From NCBI GenBank assembly GCA_019187225.1, contig JABAQQ010000053.1, positions 1-60,764 on the forward strand: DNA of 60,764 nucleotides, read 5' to 3'. A model generated the notes under the pieces. It searched no databases. It was not told the origin of the DNA and worked only from the letters and a program-made list of their open reading frames with translations. Shown one piece after another: positions 52,597 to 60,764 of this stretch. A program made the position numbers and the translations under genes. Every line of letters starts with the position of its first letter. Position 1 is the first letter of the stretch. Source of the DNA: Saprospiraceae bacterium (GTDB lineage Bacteria; Bacteroidota; Bacteroidia; Chitinophagales; Saprospiraceae).

Positions 52597-53091
52597 TTAC
52601 CTCCGCTGCATTACCAGACTATCTGCCGGGTATTGCGTTTTCAGGGAGTCCATGTTCGCTTGCGCCCAATTGATCAGCGTTTGTTTTTGTGCTTCCGTCA
52701 GGATCGCGTCGCGGTGTACCCAGGTGTAGGACGCCAGCGGCATTTCACCTTCTTTCACCATCTCGATGATCTCTTCAAATTTGTGATTTTGCACCGCCAC
52801 ACGGCGGGAAGTAAAATTGGAGAAATTCAGGTGTTTTTTGCCGTCTTCCACGTGATTGGCCAGCCATGCGGCGACCGGTTGCACTTCGGCATACCAGGGA
52901 TAGACGGTGTAGTTGCTGTGGCAGTCATCGCAGGCGACTTTCAGGATGGCTTGCACCGGTTCGGGCACCGGGTATTTCAGGGAAATGTCGTTGGTTCGGT
53001 CGTTGGAAAGGTTCTTTTCGGGGCGGATGAATTGGGCCAGGAGGAAAAGGGCCAAAAGGCCGAACAGAGTGGGTTTAATGTATTTTTTCAT
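52597..53091 (-). CDS. Haem-binding domain (c-type) protein
   Basis: 164 residues with an N-terminal membrane anchor (IKPTLFGLLALFLLAQFI) and a CDDCH haem motif (54-58). NYTVYPWYAEVQPVAAWL, DGKKHLNFS and GEMPLASYTWVH are typical of the Haem_bd family. It probably faces the periplasm and carries one haem. It sits between the two barrel genes on the same strand. Confidence 0.9.
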   Translation of the reverse strand: MKKYIKPTLFGLLALFLLAQFIRPEKNLSNDRTNDISLKYPVPEPVQAILKVACDDCHSNYTVYPWYAEVQPVAAWLANHVEDGKKHLNFSNFTSRRVAVQNHKFEEIIEMVKEGEMPLASYTWVHRDAILTEAQKQTLINWAQANMDSLKTQYPADSLVMQRR

Positions 53092-53205
53092 GGAGAGTGT
53101 CTTTCCAGACGAATGAAGATAAAGTGCAAAGGTTGAAAAATTGCAGCATAGAATTTTCTTTGATCATCATGGAGCCCATTGCCTGAAAGAAACGATCCAG
53201 GTTTT

Positions 53206-53236
53206 GCCGCTTCCCGGCGTTGCGTCGGGAAGCGGC
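53206..53236. terminator. 11-bp stem-loop downstream of the second barrel gene's leader side
   Basis: GCCGCTTCCCG (53206-53216) and its complement (53226-53236) enclose 9 nt, followed by GATTTAACC. It lies in the gap between the haem protein start and the 53448 stop codon, so it may end transcription of the upstream barrel gene. Confidence 0.55.
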
Positions 53237-53278
53237 GATTTAACCTAAACTCTTTCTTTGTTTTCAAGCCTGGAGTTC

Positions 53279-53388
53279 ACACGGCCGGCACCGTGAAACA
53301 CGCGCACAAAGGGAATTCTATGGTTAGGCAGAATTCCGGAAAAGTAGTTTTTGTGCCTGCCGTGTTTCCGGTGCGGCTGTGTTGTTTT
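53279..53388. repeat. Long imperfect palindrome
   Basis: The left part has ACACGGCCGGCACCG, GAAACACG and GGGAATTCT; the right part has AGAATTCC, CCGTGTTTCCGGTGCGG and CTGTGT, which pair in reverse order with a few unpaired bases. The whole fold is about 110 nt in the 53092-53447 gap; no gene is seen there. Confidence 0.6.
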
Positions 53389-53447
53389 TTATACAAGGGT
53401 TGAGCCGAACTCTTATTGGTCAATGACCCGGATGACCTGGACAACTT

Positions 53448-55892
53448 TTAATAGTCGCCACCGCCGTTCTCCCCGCCTTCGCGTTCCCGCTCGGGTTTTT
53501 TCTGTTGGTTCAGCCGGTAACTGAACGTCAGCGTCACTTGTCTTGCCCGCCATTGGAAGTCGCCATCGGTATAAAAATCGGCGCCTTCGGTGGTGCTGCG
53601 CCAGCGGCGGGTATTGAACACGTCGCGGACGCTGAGCGTGAGCGTGCCGTTTTTGTTCAGCACATCGGTGCTGGCGGCGAGGTCGGCGTGGTACATGGCT
53701 TTGGCGCGACCCTGCGTCGTCTGGCGGGGGGCGCGGTAATTGAACGTGGTTTGCAGGTCTACTTTTTTCAACAAGGTCAGCCGCGACGATACGCGCCCGA
53801 ACCAGGTGTAGGTATCGGCGTCAAACACCTGGCCTTCATACTCTCCTTCCATGATGCTGCGGAAAAAATTGAGGTTGCCCGTCAGTTTCCACACGCTGAA
53901 AGGTTCGTAATTGCCGTTGAACGAGAATCCGTACTGGTGGCGCACGGCGAGGTTGGTGGGGCGCGTAATGGCCGAAGTATCGGACAGTTGTATGCGGATG
54001 CGCTCGATGACATCGGTCGTATACTGGTAATATACCGAGGACGACAAGGAGCCTTTTTCCCAGCGTTTGAGGTGGCCGATCTCCCAGGCATCGGTGTATT
54101 CGGGGTTCAGGTTTGGGTTGCCGCCCCAGAAATTGCGGGCGTCGGTATATTGGGAGAACGGGTTCAATTCGCGGAAATGCGGCCGGCGAATGCGGCGACT
54201 GTAACTGACCTGAATGGCGTTTTCGCTGGGCAGGTCGTAGTTGAGGTGGGCACTTGGGAACAGGTTGACATAGAGCGGCCGGTCGTTGACCTCGTTGGTT
54301 TGTTTCAATTCGGTTTTGATGTCCGCCAACTCTGTACGCAAGCCCGCCTGCCACGATAACTTGTTGAGCTTGTTGCCCACAATGCCGTAGGCGGCATGGA
54401 TATTCTCACCGTAGAGTACGTTGTTGCTCAGCCCTGGCAGCGTCGTCCAGGCGTTGTCGGCGAATTCTTCCACGATGTAATCGTTGTTGATGTTGCGCAG
54501 GCCGCTGCGCAGACCGGCTTCCCATTTGCCATCTTTTCCGAAGGGGTGCACATAGTCCAGTTGGAGGATTGCGTTGCGCTCGCCTTCCCGGTTGTCGGAG
54601 CGTTGCAGGAGGTCGGGCTGTCCGGACAGTACCTCTTCCGAGGTGAAATAGATTTCGCGGAAGTCCGACACTTCGCGTTCGGAATTGTCCTGAAAGCGGA
54701 AGTCGGCGCTCAGTTCGTGGCCCTCGCGCCCGAAGCTCCGTTTGTATGTCAGGGAGTACTCGTAATTGGGCTCGGTCTCTTTTTCATTGTCCGTGCGGCG
54801 CGTGATGCCCACCGGGTTGTTCAGGTCGTTGATAAAATCGTAGTACCGGATCAGGCTGTAATTGTCCTGATCGCTGTACCGCCACGAAAAGGCAGAAGTC
54901 AACGTGCTTTTGGGGGTAAAAGAATAATCGGCGCCCAGGCGAAGGTTGTTCGACCAGCCGGCCCTTTGACGTTCGCCCCTCAGGTCGGTGATAAAAGTGG
55001 TGTCGCCGCTGTAATACTCCTGGTACATGGAGTTGCTGCCGGGGCTGTCCTGGTAGCGCAGGCCGTAGTTGGTAAAAAAGTTGAATTTGTTGCGGCGCAG
55101 GTTCATGTTGAGCGCTATGCCGTGTTCGTCCGGGGTGCCCGCAGTGAGGTCTACCGAGCCGTTGATGCCGCGCCGGTTTTCTTTTTTCAATACGATATTG
55201 ATGATACCTGCCATACCTTCCGCTTCGTAGCGCGCCGACGGATTGGTGATCACTTCCACGCGGTCAATCATGTTGGCAGGCAGGTTCTGCAGGCCGTTGG
55301 AGCCGAAACTGACCAGTCCTGAGGGTTTGCCGTCCACGAGGATGCGCATGTTCTCGCTGCCGCGCAGGCTCACGTTGCCTTCTGCATCCACCTGCACGGA
55401 CGGCACGTTGTCGAGCACATCGGCTGCCGAACCACCCCGGTTGGCGAGGTCTTTTCCGACATTGAATACGGTTTTGTCGAGATCGAATTGCACCTGGCTT
55501 TTTTCGGCGCGTATGACCACTTCATCCAGCGTAGTGGCGTCGGCAGTCAACAAAACCGCCCCCAGGTCCGTATCAGTCGCCAACGCTATGCCATCCACGA
55601 ATTTTGTTTTGTACGATAAAAACTGCGCCCGCAGGAAGTATTTGCCGGGTTTCGCCATGACTTCGAACATGCCGGTTTCGTCCGTGATGGCGCCCGTCAC
55701 CGCCGCGCTGTCGGGCAGGGAAAACAGCGTCACTGTCGCATACGCCAGCGGTATTTGCGATTCTGCATCGGCCAGGATGCCTTTCAGGATGCGCTTTTCG
55801 GCGTTGGGCGCACCGGATTCGGGCACCTGGGCGGCGAGCAACGCGGGCAGGAACAAAATAAAAAGAAGGGGGTAATAACGGGAGTAATTCAT
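53448..55892 (-). CDS. Outer-membrane TonB-dependent-type beta-barrel receptor
   Basis: 814 residues from MNYSRYYPLLFILFLPALLA (55892), a signal peptide ending LLAAQ. Regulatory-like domain (LKGILADAESQIPLAYATVT), plug domain with ILVDGKPSGLVSFGSNGLQN and EGMAGIINIVLKKENRRG, and a barrel ending VTLTFSYRLNQQKKP. Same outer-membrane barrel family as the 49905-52502 protein but clearly diverged. The longer frame to 55970 lacks a signal peptide at its start and was rejected. Substrate unknown. Confidence 0.92.
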   Translation of the reverse strand: MNYSRYYPLLFILFLPALLAAQVPESGAPNAEKRILKGILADAESQIPLAYATVTLFSLPDSAAVTGAITDETGMFEVMAKPGKYFLRAQFLSYKTKFVDGIALATDTDLGAVLLTADATTLDEVVIRAEKSQVQFDLDKTVFNVGKDLANRGGSAADVLDNVPSVQVDAEGNVSLRGSENMRILVDGKPSGLVSFGSNGLQNLPANMIDRVEVITNPSARYEAEGMAGIINIVLKKENRRGINGSVDLTAGTPDEHGIALNMNLRRNKFNFFTNYGLRYQDSPGSNSMYQEYYSGDTTFITDLRGERQRAGWSNNLRLGADYSFTPKSTLTSAFSWRYSDQDNYSLIRYYDFINDLNNPVGITRRTDNEKETEPNYEYSLTYKRSFGREGHELSADFRFQDNSEREVSDFREIYFTSEEVLSGQPDLLQRSDNREGERNAILQLDYVHPFGKDGKWEAGLRSGLRNINNDYIVEEFADNAWTTLPGLSNNVLYGENIHAAYGIVGNKLNKLSWQAGLRTELADIKTELKQTNEVNDRPLYVNLFPSAHLNYDLPSENAIQVSYSRRIRRPHFRELNPFSQYTDARNFWGGNPNLNPEYTDAWEIGHLKRWEKGSLSSSVYYQYTTDVIERIRIQLSDTSAITRPTNLAVRHQYGFSFNGNYEPFSVWKLTGNLNFFRSIMEGEYEGQVFDADTYTWFGRVSSRLTLLKKVDLQTTFNYRAPRQTTQGRAKAMYHADLAASTDVLNKNGTLTLSVRDVFNTRRWRSTTEGADFYTDGDFQWRARQVTLTFSYRLNQQKKPEREREGGENGGGDY

Positions 55893-56085
55893 CAAACCGG
55901 AGGTAAAGCGTTGAAAAAGAAGTATAATGCGAAACGGCACGGATGGTTCAGCCGGATTTTGGCACTGCAAAGAAACGACCTCCTGTCCTGCAACAGCGGG
56001 GAGAGTAGATGAAAAGGGAAAATGTGGAGATGATGGGGGAGGGGGATAAGCGGTAATGGTAGAGAGGGGGCAAAGACGATGGGAT

Positions 56086-57012
56086 TTATTGCGGAATGAG
56101 TTTCCGCTTTTTCAGGTCTTGCCGGATTTGCCGGATTAGTTCAATTTCGGCGAGCAATGCTGCGGCAATAGCGTCGTCTGACCAATCGGGATATTTCCGA
56201 ATGAAATTTTCAGCGATCTTATGTTGGATCTCCATCTGACTTTCCAACACGATGTTGTCGTAAGTGCTTCTTGCAGCTGGTTGCATAATTTTTGGAAGTT
56301 GATTGATGACTTTTTCTCCTTCGTCCCGGCGAAGGTCGGTAATTTTGAAAAAATAAACAAGCAGTTCCCATATAAACTGCCGTCCCTGCTCGGTAGTTTG
56401 GTAAAAGTCACCATAGACGAAAATTTTGTCTAAGTTATTGAGCAGGTAGGGTTTATTGCGGAAATGTTTGAACACGAGCAACATATTCACCAGCGGCCCC
56501 ATCCGCATGTTGAGGATATCCTCATCTGTAAAGTTAGCCAGATCAATCAGGTGGTAATCGAAGGCTGGCACGAATGGATGAAAACGTTGGGGATAATTCC
56601 CGAAAGGTGCAGTAGCAGAGCTTTTTACCCATTTTTCCGTGCCGTGGTAAAGAATTACCGGTATGGTGAGCGTCGGTTTCTGACCGTCGAGTTCTTCTCG
56701 TCGGGCTTTCAATGCAAGGTAAAGGTTGAGTTGCAAATGGGGGTATTCGGGCAGGAAACTTTTATGGTCGAACAAGAGGGCGACATCTATGCGGAGGTCT
56801 TGGTGGCCTTTGATGGTACAGTGCCACACCTTGTCACTCATGTATTCTTTCAATTCTGGCGAGATGTAGGAATTAGGGTCTTCCATGAGCGTGTCAAGAT
56901 CGAGTAGTTCGGTGAACTCCCAGGGCAACAAACCTATCATGTCTCTGGCTGATTCCGATGCAGACAGGACAAATTTGAAAAGAGCGTCATGGGGGTGTGC
57001 GACTTCTTTCAT
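56086..57012 (-). CDS. Rpn/PD-(D/E)XK family putative transposase-like nuclease
   Basis: 308 residues from MKEVAHPHDALFKFVLS (57012). The opening H-D-x-L-F-K-x-x-L and LDLDTLMEDPNSYISPELKE, DLRIDVALLFDHKSF (nuclease Asp) and QLNLYLA segments fit the recombination-promoting nuclease family (Transposase_31). These proteins cut DNA and are linked to RecA-independent recombination. The C-terminus is a helical IRQIRQDLKKRK. It is a free-standing gene, and several copies per genome are usual in Bacteroidota. Confidence 0.88.
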   Translation of the reverse strand: MKEVAHPHDALFKFVLSASESARDMIGLLPWEFTELLDLDTLMEDPNSYISPELKEYMSDKVWHCTIKGHQDLRIDVALLFDHKSFLPEYPHLQLNLYLALKARREELDGQKPTLTIPVILYHGTEKWVKSSATAPFGNYPQRFHPFVPAFDYHLIDLANFTDEDILNMRMGPLVNMLLVFKHFRNKPYLLNNLDKIFVYGDFYQTTEQGRQFIWELLVYFFKITDLRRDEGEKVINQLPKIMQPAARSTYDNIVLESQMEIQHKIAENFIRKYPDWSDDAIAAALLAEIELIRQIRQDLKKRKLIPQ

Positions 57013-57102
57013 GGCGCAAATGTACACTCGGTTGGCATCGTTTTTGATTTTTTAATGAAGAATCCTTGTCATAGATAGCAAAGTTGTACCCCCTTAATTC
57101 GG

Positions 57103-57564
57103 TTGGAAATTCTTCCGGAGATTCCAGATTTGTATTCTATTGGAAAGCTTTTTGAGAAAAGGAGTGAAGTTGAATTAAAACTTAGAAGAATAATCATTTT
57201 GTATCTTGGCGTAAAAAATGCGTTTGATAATTCAAAAATATCAAATGATTTGATTATAGCTTTACCGAAACGCGGAGATAGAACAGATATTAAAGACCTT
57301 TTTGTTGGAAGAAAACCGCAAGAGGTTGCTAATCAATTATATATACCAGATTTAAAGTCTATTATTTCAAGCCATTGGGAAATATTTAAAAATATATTTG
57401 ATATTAACAAAAATCGATTTGAAATGAACATGGATACATTGAATATTGCGAGACGAAATGATGCGCATACAAAGCCTTTAACTAAGGAAGAATTCGAAGA
57501 TTTTGACAATAGTTATTCATGGATTTTGAATAAAATTTCAAAAATAAATTTCAATGGAGTATGA
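57103..57564 (+). CDS. AT-rich HEPN-like protein, possibly 5'-truncated
   Basis: 153 residues if the TTG at 57103 is used; there is no ATG in the first 110 codons, and the frame stays open back to 57079. The sequence is markedly AT-rich next to its neighbours. Near the end, MDTLNIARRNDAHTKPL contains R-x4-H (RRNDAH), the catalytic pattern of HEPN ribonucleases, and the context (helices before and after) fits a Swt1-like C-terminal HEPN. It could be the C-terminal part of a larger gene lost by rearrangement. Foreign origin is likely; function inferred only from the motif. Confidence 0.5.
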   Translation: MEILPEIPDLYSIGKLFEKRSEVELKLRRIIILYLGVKNAFDNSKISNDLIIALPKRGDRTDIKDLFVGRKPQEVANQLYIPDLKSIISSHWEIFKNIFDINKNRFEMNMDTLNIARRNDAHTKPLTKEEFEDFDNSYSWILNKISKINFNGV

Positions 57565-57829
57565 AGATTTGTTCATCTGGTGTTTGCGGTATTTCGTCTT
57601 TAAATCTCAAACCAAAAATACCAGATGCACCTACCCTCTCTCCTTTATCTGTGCCCGATGCATTTCACGCACTCGTGTAGTTCAATCAATACACTTTTAC
57701 CTTTTTTACGAAACTCGATCAGTTCCTGCTTCACCGTGAAGAATGTGGGGAATTAGCCAAATTCTCTCCCTACATCGCCTTATTTGCCCTCTTCGTCGCC
57801 AACTCGTAAAAAGTCGGGTCATGCCGTAT

Positions 57830-57837
57830 TATATTTG
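57830..57837 (+). promoter_or_regulatory. Candidate -7 box of the histidine kinase gene
   Basis: TATATTTG matches TAnnTTTG and ends 17 nt before the start codon. A -33 TTTG was not found at the right distance. The 57565-57854 gap shows nothing else. Confidence 0.35.
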
Positions 57838-57854
57838 TCCGACCAACTTACAGC

Positions 57855-58892
57855 ATGAAATTGTTCGGCAAAAATATCTCCTCCGACCGGCTCACGCGCT
57901 GGCTCTTCATCCTTACCTTTTTCGGGATATGGTTCGCGTCGCCGTTCATTTCGTTCGACGATGACGATGGCTGGCGGCAGCAGTTTTTTCTCAAAATAAT
58001 GCCCGCGTCGCTGACGAACATACCCTTGTTTTTCCTGAACACGGAATGGCTCGCGCCACGCCTGTTGCGCAAGCGGGGGATTGCTTCTTACCTTTTATCG
58101 CTGTTGGGGCTGGCACTGTTTTTTATTGTTTTGCAGGGTATTATGAAGAACTGGTTGCTTGCGCCAGAGTGCAAAGGCGTCGTTTTTCACTCCTACAAGG
58201 CATTGTTCCCGGTACTGTTCGTCACGGCGGTCAGCACGGGGTATGCAACGGTATTGTTTATGCTGGAAGGTGAAAAGGCCGGCCGCGAAGCGCGCCAGGA
58301 GCGGATGCAATCGGAACTGTCGTTCCTGCGCTCGCAGATCAGCCCGCACTTTATTTTCAACATCCTCAACAGCATCGTGTATCTCATTCGCTCGAAATCG
58401 CCGCTGGCCGAGCCGGTGACGATCAAATTGTCCGAACTGATGCGTTACATGCTCTACGACTCCAACGACGCGCAGATCCCGCTGGAAAAAGAGATCAATT
58501 ATTTAGAAAACTACGTCGAATTGCAACGGATCCGTTTCGAGGAAGACGTCGAGATACGGCTGAATATAGAGGGTGACATCGCCGGCCAACTCATCGAGCC
58601 GATGCTGATGATCCCCTTTGTGGAAAACGCTTTCAAACACGGCGTGGGCCTCGTCGCCGAACCTGTGATTGATATTGACCTGAAATACAATGAAAAAGAA
58701 ATGACGTTCCGGGTGCGCAACAAAATTACCCCCGAAACGCAGGCCGACAAGGACAACAGTTCGGGCATCGGCCTGCAGAATGTGCGTCGGCGGCTGGAAT
58801 TGCTCTATCCCGAAACGCACCGGCTGGAACTGAACCGGACCGACGAATGGTTTGTCGCAGAATTGTGGCTGGCGTTCGGGCATACGAAGTAG
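57855..58892 (+). CDS. LytS/YpdA-family sensor histidine kinase
   Basis: 345 residues. Four membrane helices fill residues about 14-138, with little periplasmic sequence. The kinase domain has LRSQISPHFIFNILN with the phospho-acceptor His165, then ENAFKHG (N box) and SSGIGLQNVRRRLELLYP (G box) of the LytS-type GHKL ATPase. It would phosphorylate the LytTR regulator encoded 680 nt downstream, after an unrelated DHFR-family gene. Confidence 0.93.
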   Translation: MKLFGKNISSDRLTRWLFILTFFGIWFASPFISFDDDDGWRQQFFLKIMPASLTNIPLFFLNTEWLAPRLLRKRGIASYLLSLLGLALFFIVLQGIMKNWLLAPECKGVVFHSYKALFPVLFVTAVSTGYATVLFMLEGEKAGREARQERMQSELSFLRSQISPHFIFNILNSIVYLIRSKSPLAEPVTIKLSELMRYMLYDSNDAQIPLEKEINYLENYVELQRIRFEEDVEIRLNIEGDIAGQLIEPMLMIPFVENAFKHGVGLVAEPVIDIDLKYNEKEMTFRVRNKITPETQADKDNSSGIGLQNVRRRLELLYPETHRLELNRTDEWFVAELWLAFGHTK

Positions 58893-58952
58893 TACCCGGG
58901 TCCAGGAACAACTCAACTATATAAACTTCCTAAACCCCTCTCAACTGATTGT

Positions 58953-59498
58953 ATGCGAAAAATCATCTACCACGTCGCAACAACCCTGGATCACTACATT
59001 GCCCGCGCAGACGGGTCGTTCGACGACTTTCCGGGGGAGGGCGAACACGTTACAGATTTTCTGGACAGCATCCGGTACTACGGCGCCATCCTGATGGGTA
59101 GAAATACCTATGAAGTGGGTTATAAATACGGCCTGAAGCCGGGTGATCCGGCATACAACGATTTCAATCCGTATATGAAAAACTATTTTTTTTCGAAAAC
59201 GGCTCAGTTTAAATCGAACGACCGGGTAGAGCTCGTCAAACAGAATGAAATGGAATTCATCCGAAACCTGAAAACGGAAAATGGCAAAGATATCTGGTTG
59301 TGCGGCGGCGGCGCTTTGGCAGGTTCGCTCCTCGAAAACGAACTGATTGACGAATTGTTGATCAAACTCAACCCGGTAGTACTCGGAGATGGAATTCCGC
59401 TTTTCGGAGGGTGCCGGAAAAAGGTCGGGCTGACATTGCTGGATTCAAAAGCGTATGACAGCGGGGTATTGTTGTTGCGTTATAGAATTAACTATTAA
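58953..59498 (+). CDS. Dihydrofolate reductase / RibD C-terminal family protein
   Basis: 181 residues starting MRKIIYHVATTLDHYIARADG, with the strand-helix pattern of the family, GAILMGRNTYEVG (about 46-58), GKDIWLCGGGALAGSLLEN (nucleotide-binding glycine loop) and LNPVVLGDGIPLF. Probably an NADPH-dependent reductase of unknown substrate. It lies between the kinase and the regulator genes on the same strand. Confidence 0.9.
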   Translation: MRKIIYHVATTLDHYIARADGSFDDFPGEGEHVTDFLDSIRYYGAILMGRNTYEVGYKYGLKPGDPAYNDFNPYMKNYFFSKTAQFKSNDRVELVKQNEMEFIRNLKTENGKDIWLCGGGALAGSLLENELIDELLIKLNPVVLGDGIPLFGGCRKKVGLTLLDSKAYDSGVLLLRYRINY

Positions 59499-59572
59499 AA
59501 TCCTATCCATTTGCCCTTACGGAACCAACAACCAATAACCATCAACCAATAACCATCAACCATCACCGAAAC

Positions 59573-60316
59573 ATGAAACTCTCCTGTATCGCTGTAGACG
59601 ACGAAAGTATGGGCCGCAAAATGCTGGAAGAGAACATCCGGCAGGTTCCGTTCCTGGAACTCGTGCGTACGTGCAAAAACGCCTTCGAGGCGATGGAAGC
59701 CTTGCAGGAGACAAAGGTGGACCTGATGTTTCTTGATATACAAATGCCGGGAATGCTCGGCACCAAGTTTTTACAGAGTCTGCCCGAAAAGCCGATGGTC
59801 ATTTTTGTGACCGCCTATTCCAATTATGCCGTGGAGAGTTACGACCTGGATGTTATTGATTATTTAATGAAACCCGTCAGTCTGGAACGTTTTACCAAAT
59901 CAGCGTTTAAGGCACTGGACGAATACCGGAAACGGCAGGCGCTTCTTTATCCAGCATCCAACCCGCCTTTACAAACGAATACGATCGAAGACCAACCCGA
60001 TTTTTTCTTTGTAAACGTAGAATACTCCATCGTGAAAATTCCAACTAAAGACATTACACACATTGAAGGCATGAAAGATTATGTAAAAATCTATCTTGCC
60101 AACCTGAAAAAACCCGTGCTCACGAAATCCACGCTGAAGGGCATCGAAGAAAAGCTGCCGCCCCAGGGTTTTATGCGCGTACACAAATCATATATCGTCA
60201 ATCTGGACAAAATCGAGTCCATTCGCCGCAACCAGATCAAGATCGGGGACTATGAGATACCGGTAGGCGAGGGCAATCTGGAGGAATTGCTGAAGGCGTT
60301 GAATTACTCGAAGTGA
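59573..60316 (+). CDS. LytTR-family response regulator
   Basis: 247 residues. Receiver domain (1-115) with acidic pair Asp9/Asp10, phospho-acceptor Asp55 in LMFLDIQMPG, Thr in VTAY and the Lys in YLMKPVS. The LytTR DNA-binding domain (about 145-245) has VKIPTKDITHIEGMKDYVKI and FMRVHKSYIVNLDKI. It is the likely partner of the LytS-type kinase. The gap before it (59520-59570) is CCAATAACCATCAA simple repeat. Confidence 0.95.
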   Translation: MKLSCIAVDDESMGRKMLEENIRQVPFLELVRTCKNAFEAMEALQETKVDLMFLDIQMPGMLGTKFLQSLPEKPMVIFVTAYSNYAVESYDLDVIDYLMKPVSLERFTKSAFKALDEYRKRQALLYPASNPPLQTNTIEDQPDFFFVNVEYSIVKIPTKDITHIEGMKDYVKIYLANLKKPVLTKSTLKGIEEKLPPQGFMRVHKSYIVNLDKIESIRRNQIKIGDYEIPVGEGNLEELLKALNYSK

Positions 60317-60324
60317 GTCCGGGT

Positions 60325-60408
60325 AAACACATAGTCACATAGAACACATAGTATCATTTCGATGACAGATTGCCGGAGAAACTATGTGCTCTATGTGACT
60401 ATGTGTTT
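60325..60408. terminator. Long inverted repeat after the response regulator gene
   Basis: Arms 60325-60352 and 60381-60408 (28 nt, one mismatch) around a 28-nt loop, followed by an A-run. It sits 8 nt after the regulator stop and before the convergent esterase remnant, so it may end transcription from both sides. Confidence 0.6.
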
Positions 60409-60492
60409 AAAAAAAAACGGCAAGGCGCAAAAGGCACAATCCTTCCGGCCTTGCCCCACTGATCCACTGAACCATTGTACGTATGAAGTCTC

Positions 60493-60654
60493 TTATCTGT
60501 GAAAGCGCCCGCCGACGAATTTCAACACCTCCGGCAGTGCGGTACGCCAGTACGTCCAGTTGTGTTCGCCGTCGCGTACCCGGAATTCATGGGGCACTTT
60601 TTTGTCAATGAGCGCGGCGTGCAGCGCCATATTGCCTTTTATAGCCCCGTGCAT
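60493..60654 (-). pseudogene. C-terminal remnant of an esterase (EstD/esterase_PHB-like)
   Basis: The minus strand encodes 53 residues from MHGAIKGNMALHAALIDKKV to a TAA at 60493. PHEFRVRDGEHNWTYW and RTALPEVLKFVGGRF match the catalytic-His end of the putative esterase family (the HNW His is the triad residue). The upstream part of the gene is missing: at about 60640-60655 the sequence changes to the transposase-like frame, so an insertion has cut the gene. Confidence 0.65.
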
Positions 60655-60656
60655 TT

Positions 60657-60764
60657 TTAAAGGAACGCGACGGATGATTTAGAGAAAAAAGAGCGGATGA
60701 GTTCAGGGTTATCAGCGATTTCGTGAAGTGCATGTTCTACGGCGGCTTGCAGGTCGTCCAGGTT
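60657..60764 (-). CDS. Partial transposase-like C-terminus (runs off right edge)
   Basis: 36 codons ending in TAA at 60657: NLDDLQAAVEHALHEIADNP and ELIRSFFSKSSVAFL. The NLDDLxxAV... ending suggests a DDE transposase of the IS630 type, but the fragment is short. It abuts the truncated esterase, which fits insertion of an IS at that point. Confidence 0.4.
   Translation of the reverse strand, partial: NLDDLQAAVEHALHEIADNPELIRSFFSKSSVAFL

Overview
The window looks like a chromosomal segment of a Bacteroidota bacterium, most likely of the Saprospiraceae type (Haliscomenobacter/Lewinella-like). The evidence is two very large secreted proteins with type IX secretion C-terminal domains, SprB-type repeats, two TonB-type outer-membrane barrels, Bacteroidota -33/-7 promoters (TTTG, about 19-21 nt, TAnnTTTG), and a high load of short intergenic repeats. 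No tRNA or rRNA gene was seen.

The left half (1-27.6 kb) is a type III-B (Cmr) CRISPR-Cas locus with two adaptation modules. Module A has a 54-repeat array (596-4426), cas2 (4478-4783) and cas1 (7121-8155). Unusually, its cas1 and cas2 are separated by a GIY-YIG nuclease gene, a DUF3761-like gene and dense clusters of a roughly 30-bp repeat. Module B has a 36-repeat array (11436-13920), an AT-rich leader region, cas1 (14799-15830), cas2 (15906-16199) and a stand-alone reverse transcriptase (16848-17876). A set of five tandem double-hairpin repeats lies between cas2 and the RT gene. The two repeats differ at 8 of 36 positions but share the last 14 nt, including the ATTGAAAC crRNA handle when read on the minus strand. 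A single minus-strand effector operon, cas6-cmr1-cmr2-cmr3-cmr4-cmr5-cmr6 (27387 to 20272), can therefore plausibly serve both arrays. Three features stand out: Cmr6 carries an N-terminal cold-shock domain, Cmr2 lacks the HD nuclease domain but keeps GGDD, and a two-helix membrane protein follows cmr6 as a candidate signal-activated effector. CcbP-like, DUF4240 and GIY-YIG-like genes lie further downstream. A vapBC-like pair with a nonsense-mutated toxin and a DUF3843-like gene lie between the two modules.

The right half (28-60 kb) is mostly surface and housekeeping biology. It holds a 2858-aa SprB-repeat protein, a 1481-aa choice-of-anchor L protein, a cytochrome c/SCO pair, a secreted protein of unknown function, an M43-type metalloprotease, a DUF423 membrane protein, an M16 peptidase, two TonB-dependent-type barrels around a haem-binding protein, an Rpn-type nuclease, an AT-rich HEPN-like gene, and a LytS/LytTR two-component pair flanking a DHFR-family gene. 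Both ends of the window cut into transposase-like coding fragments; the right one appears to have truncated an esterase gene.
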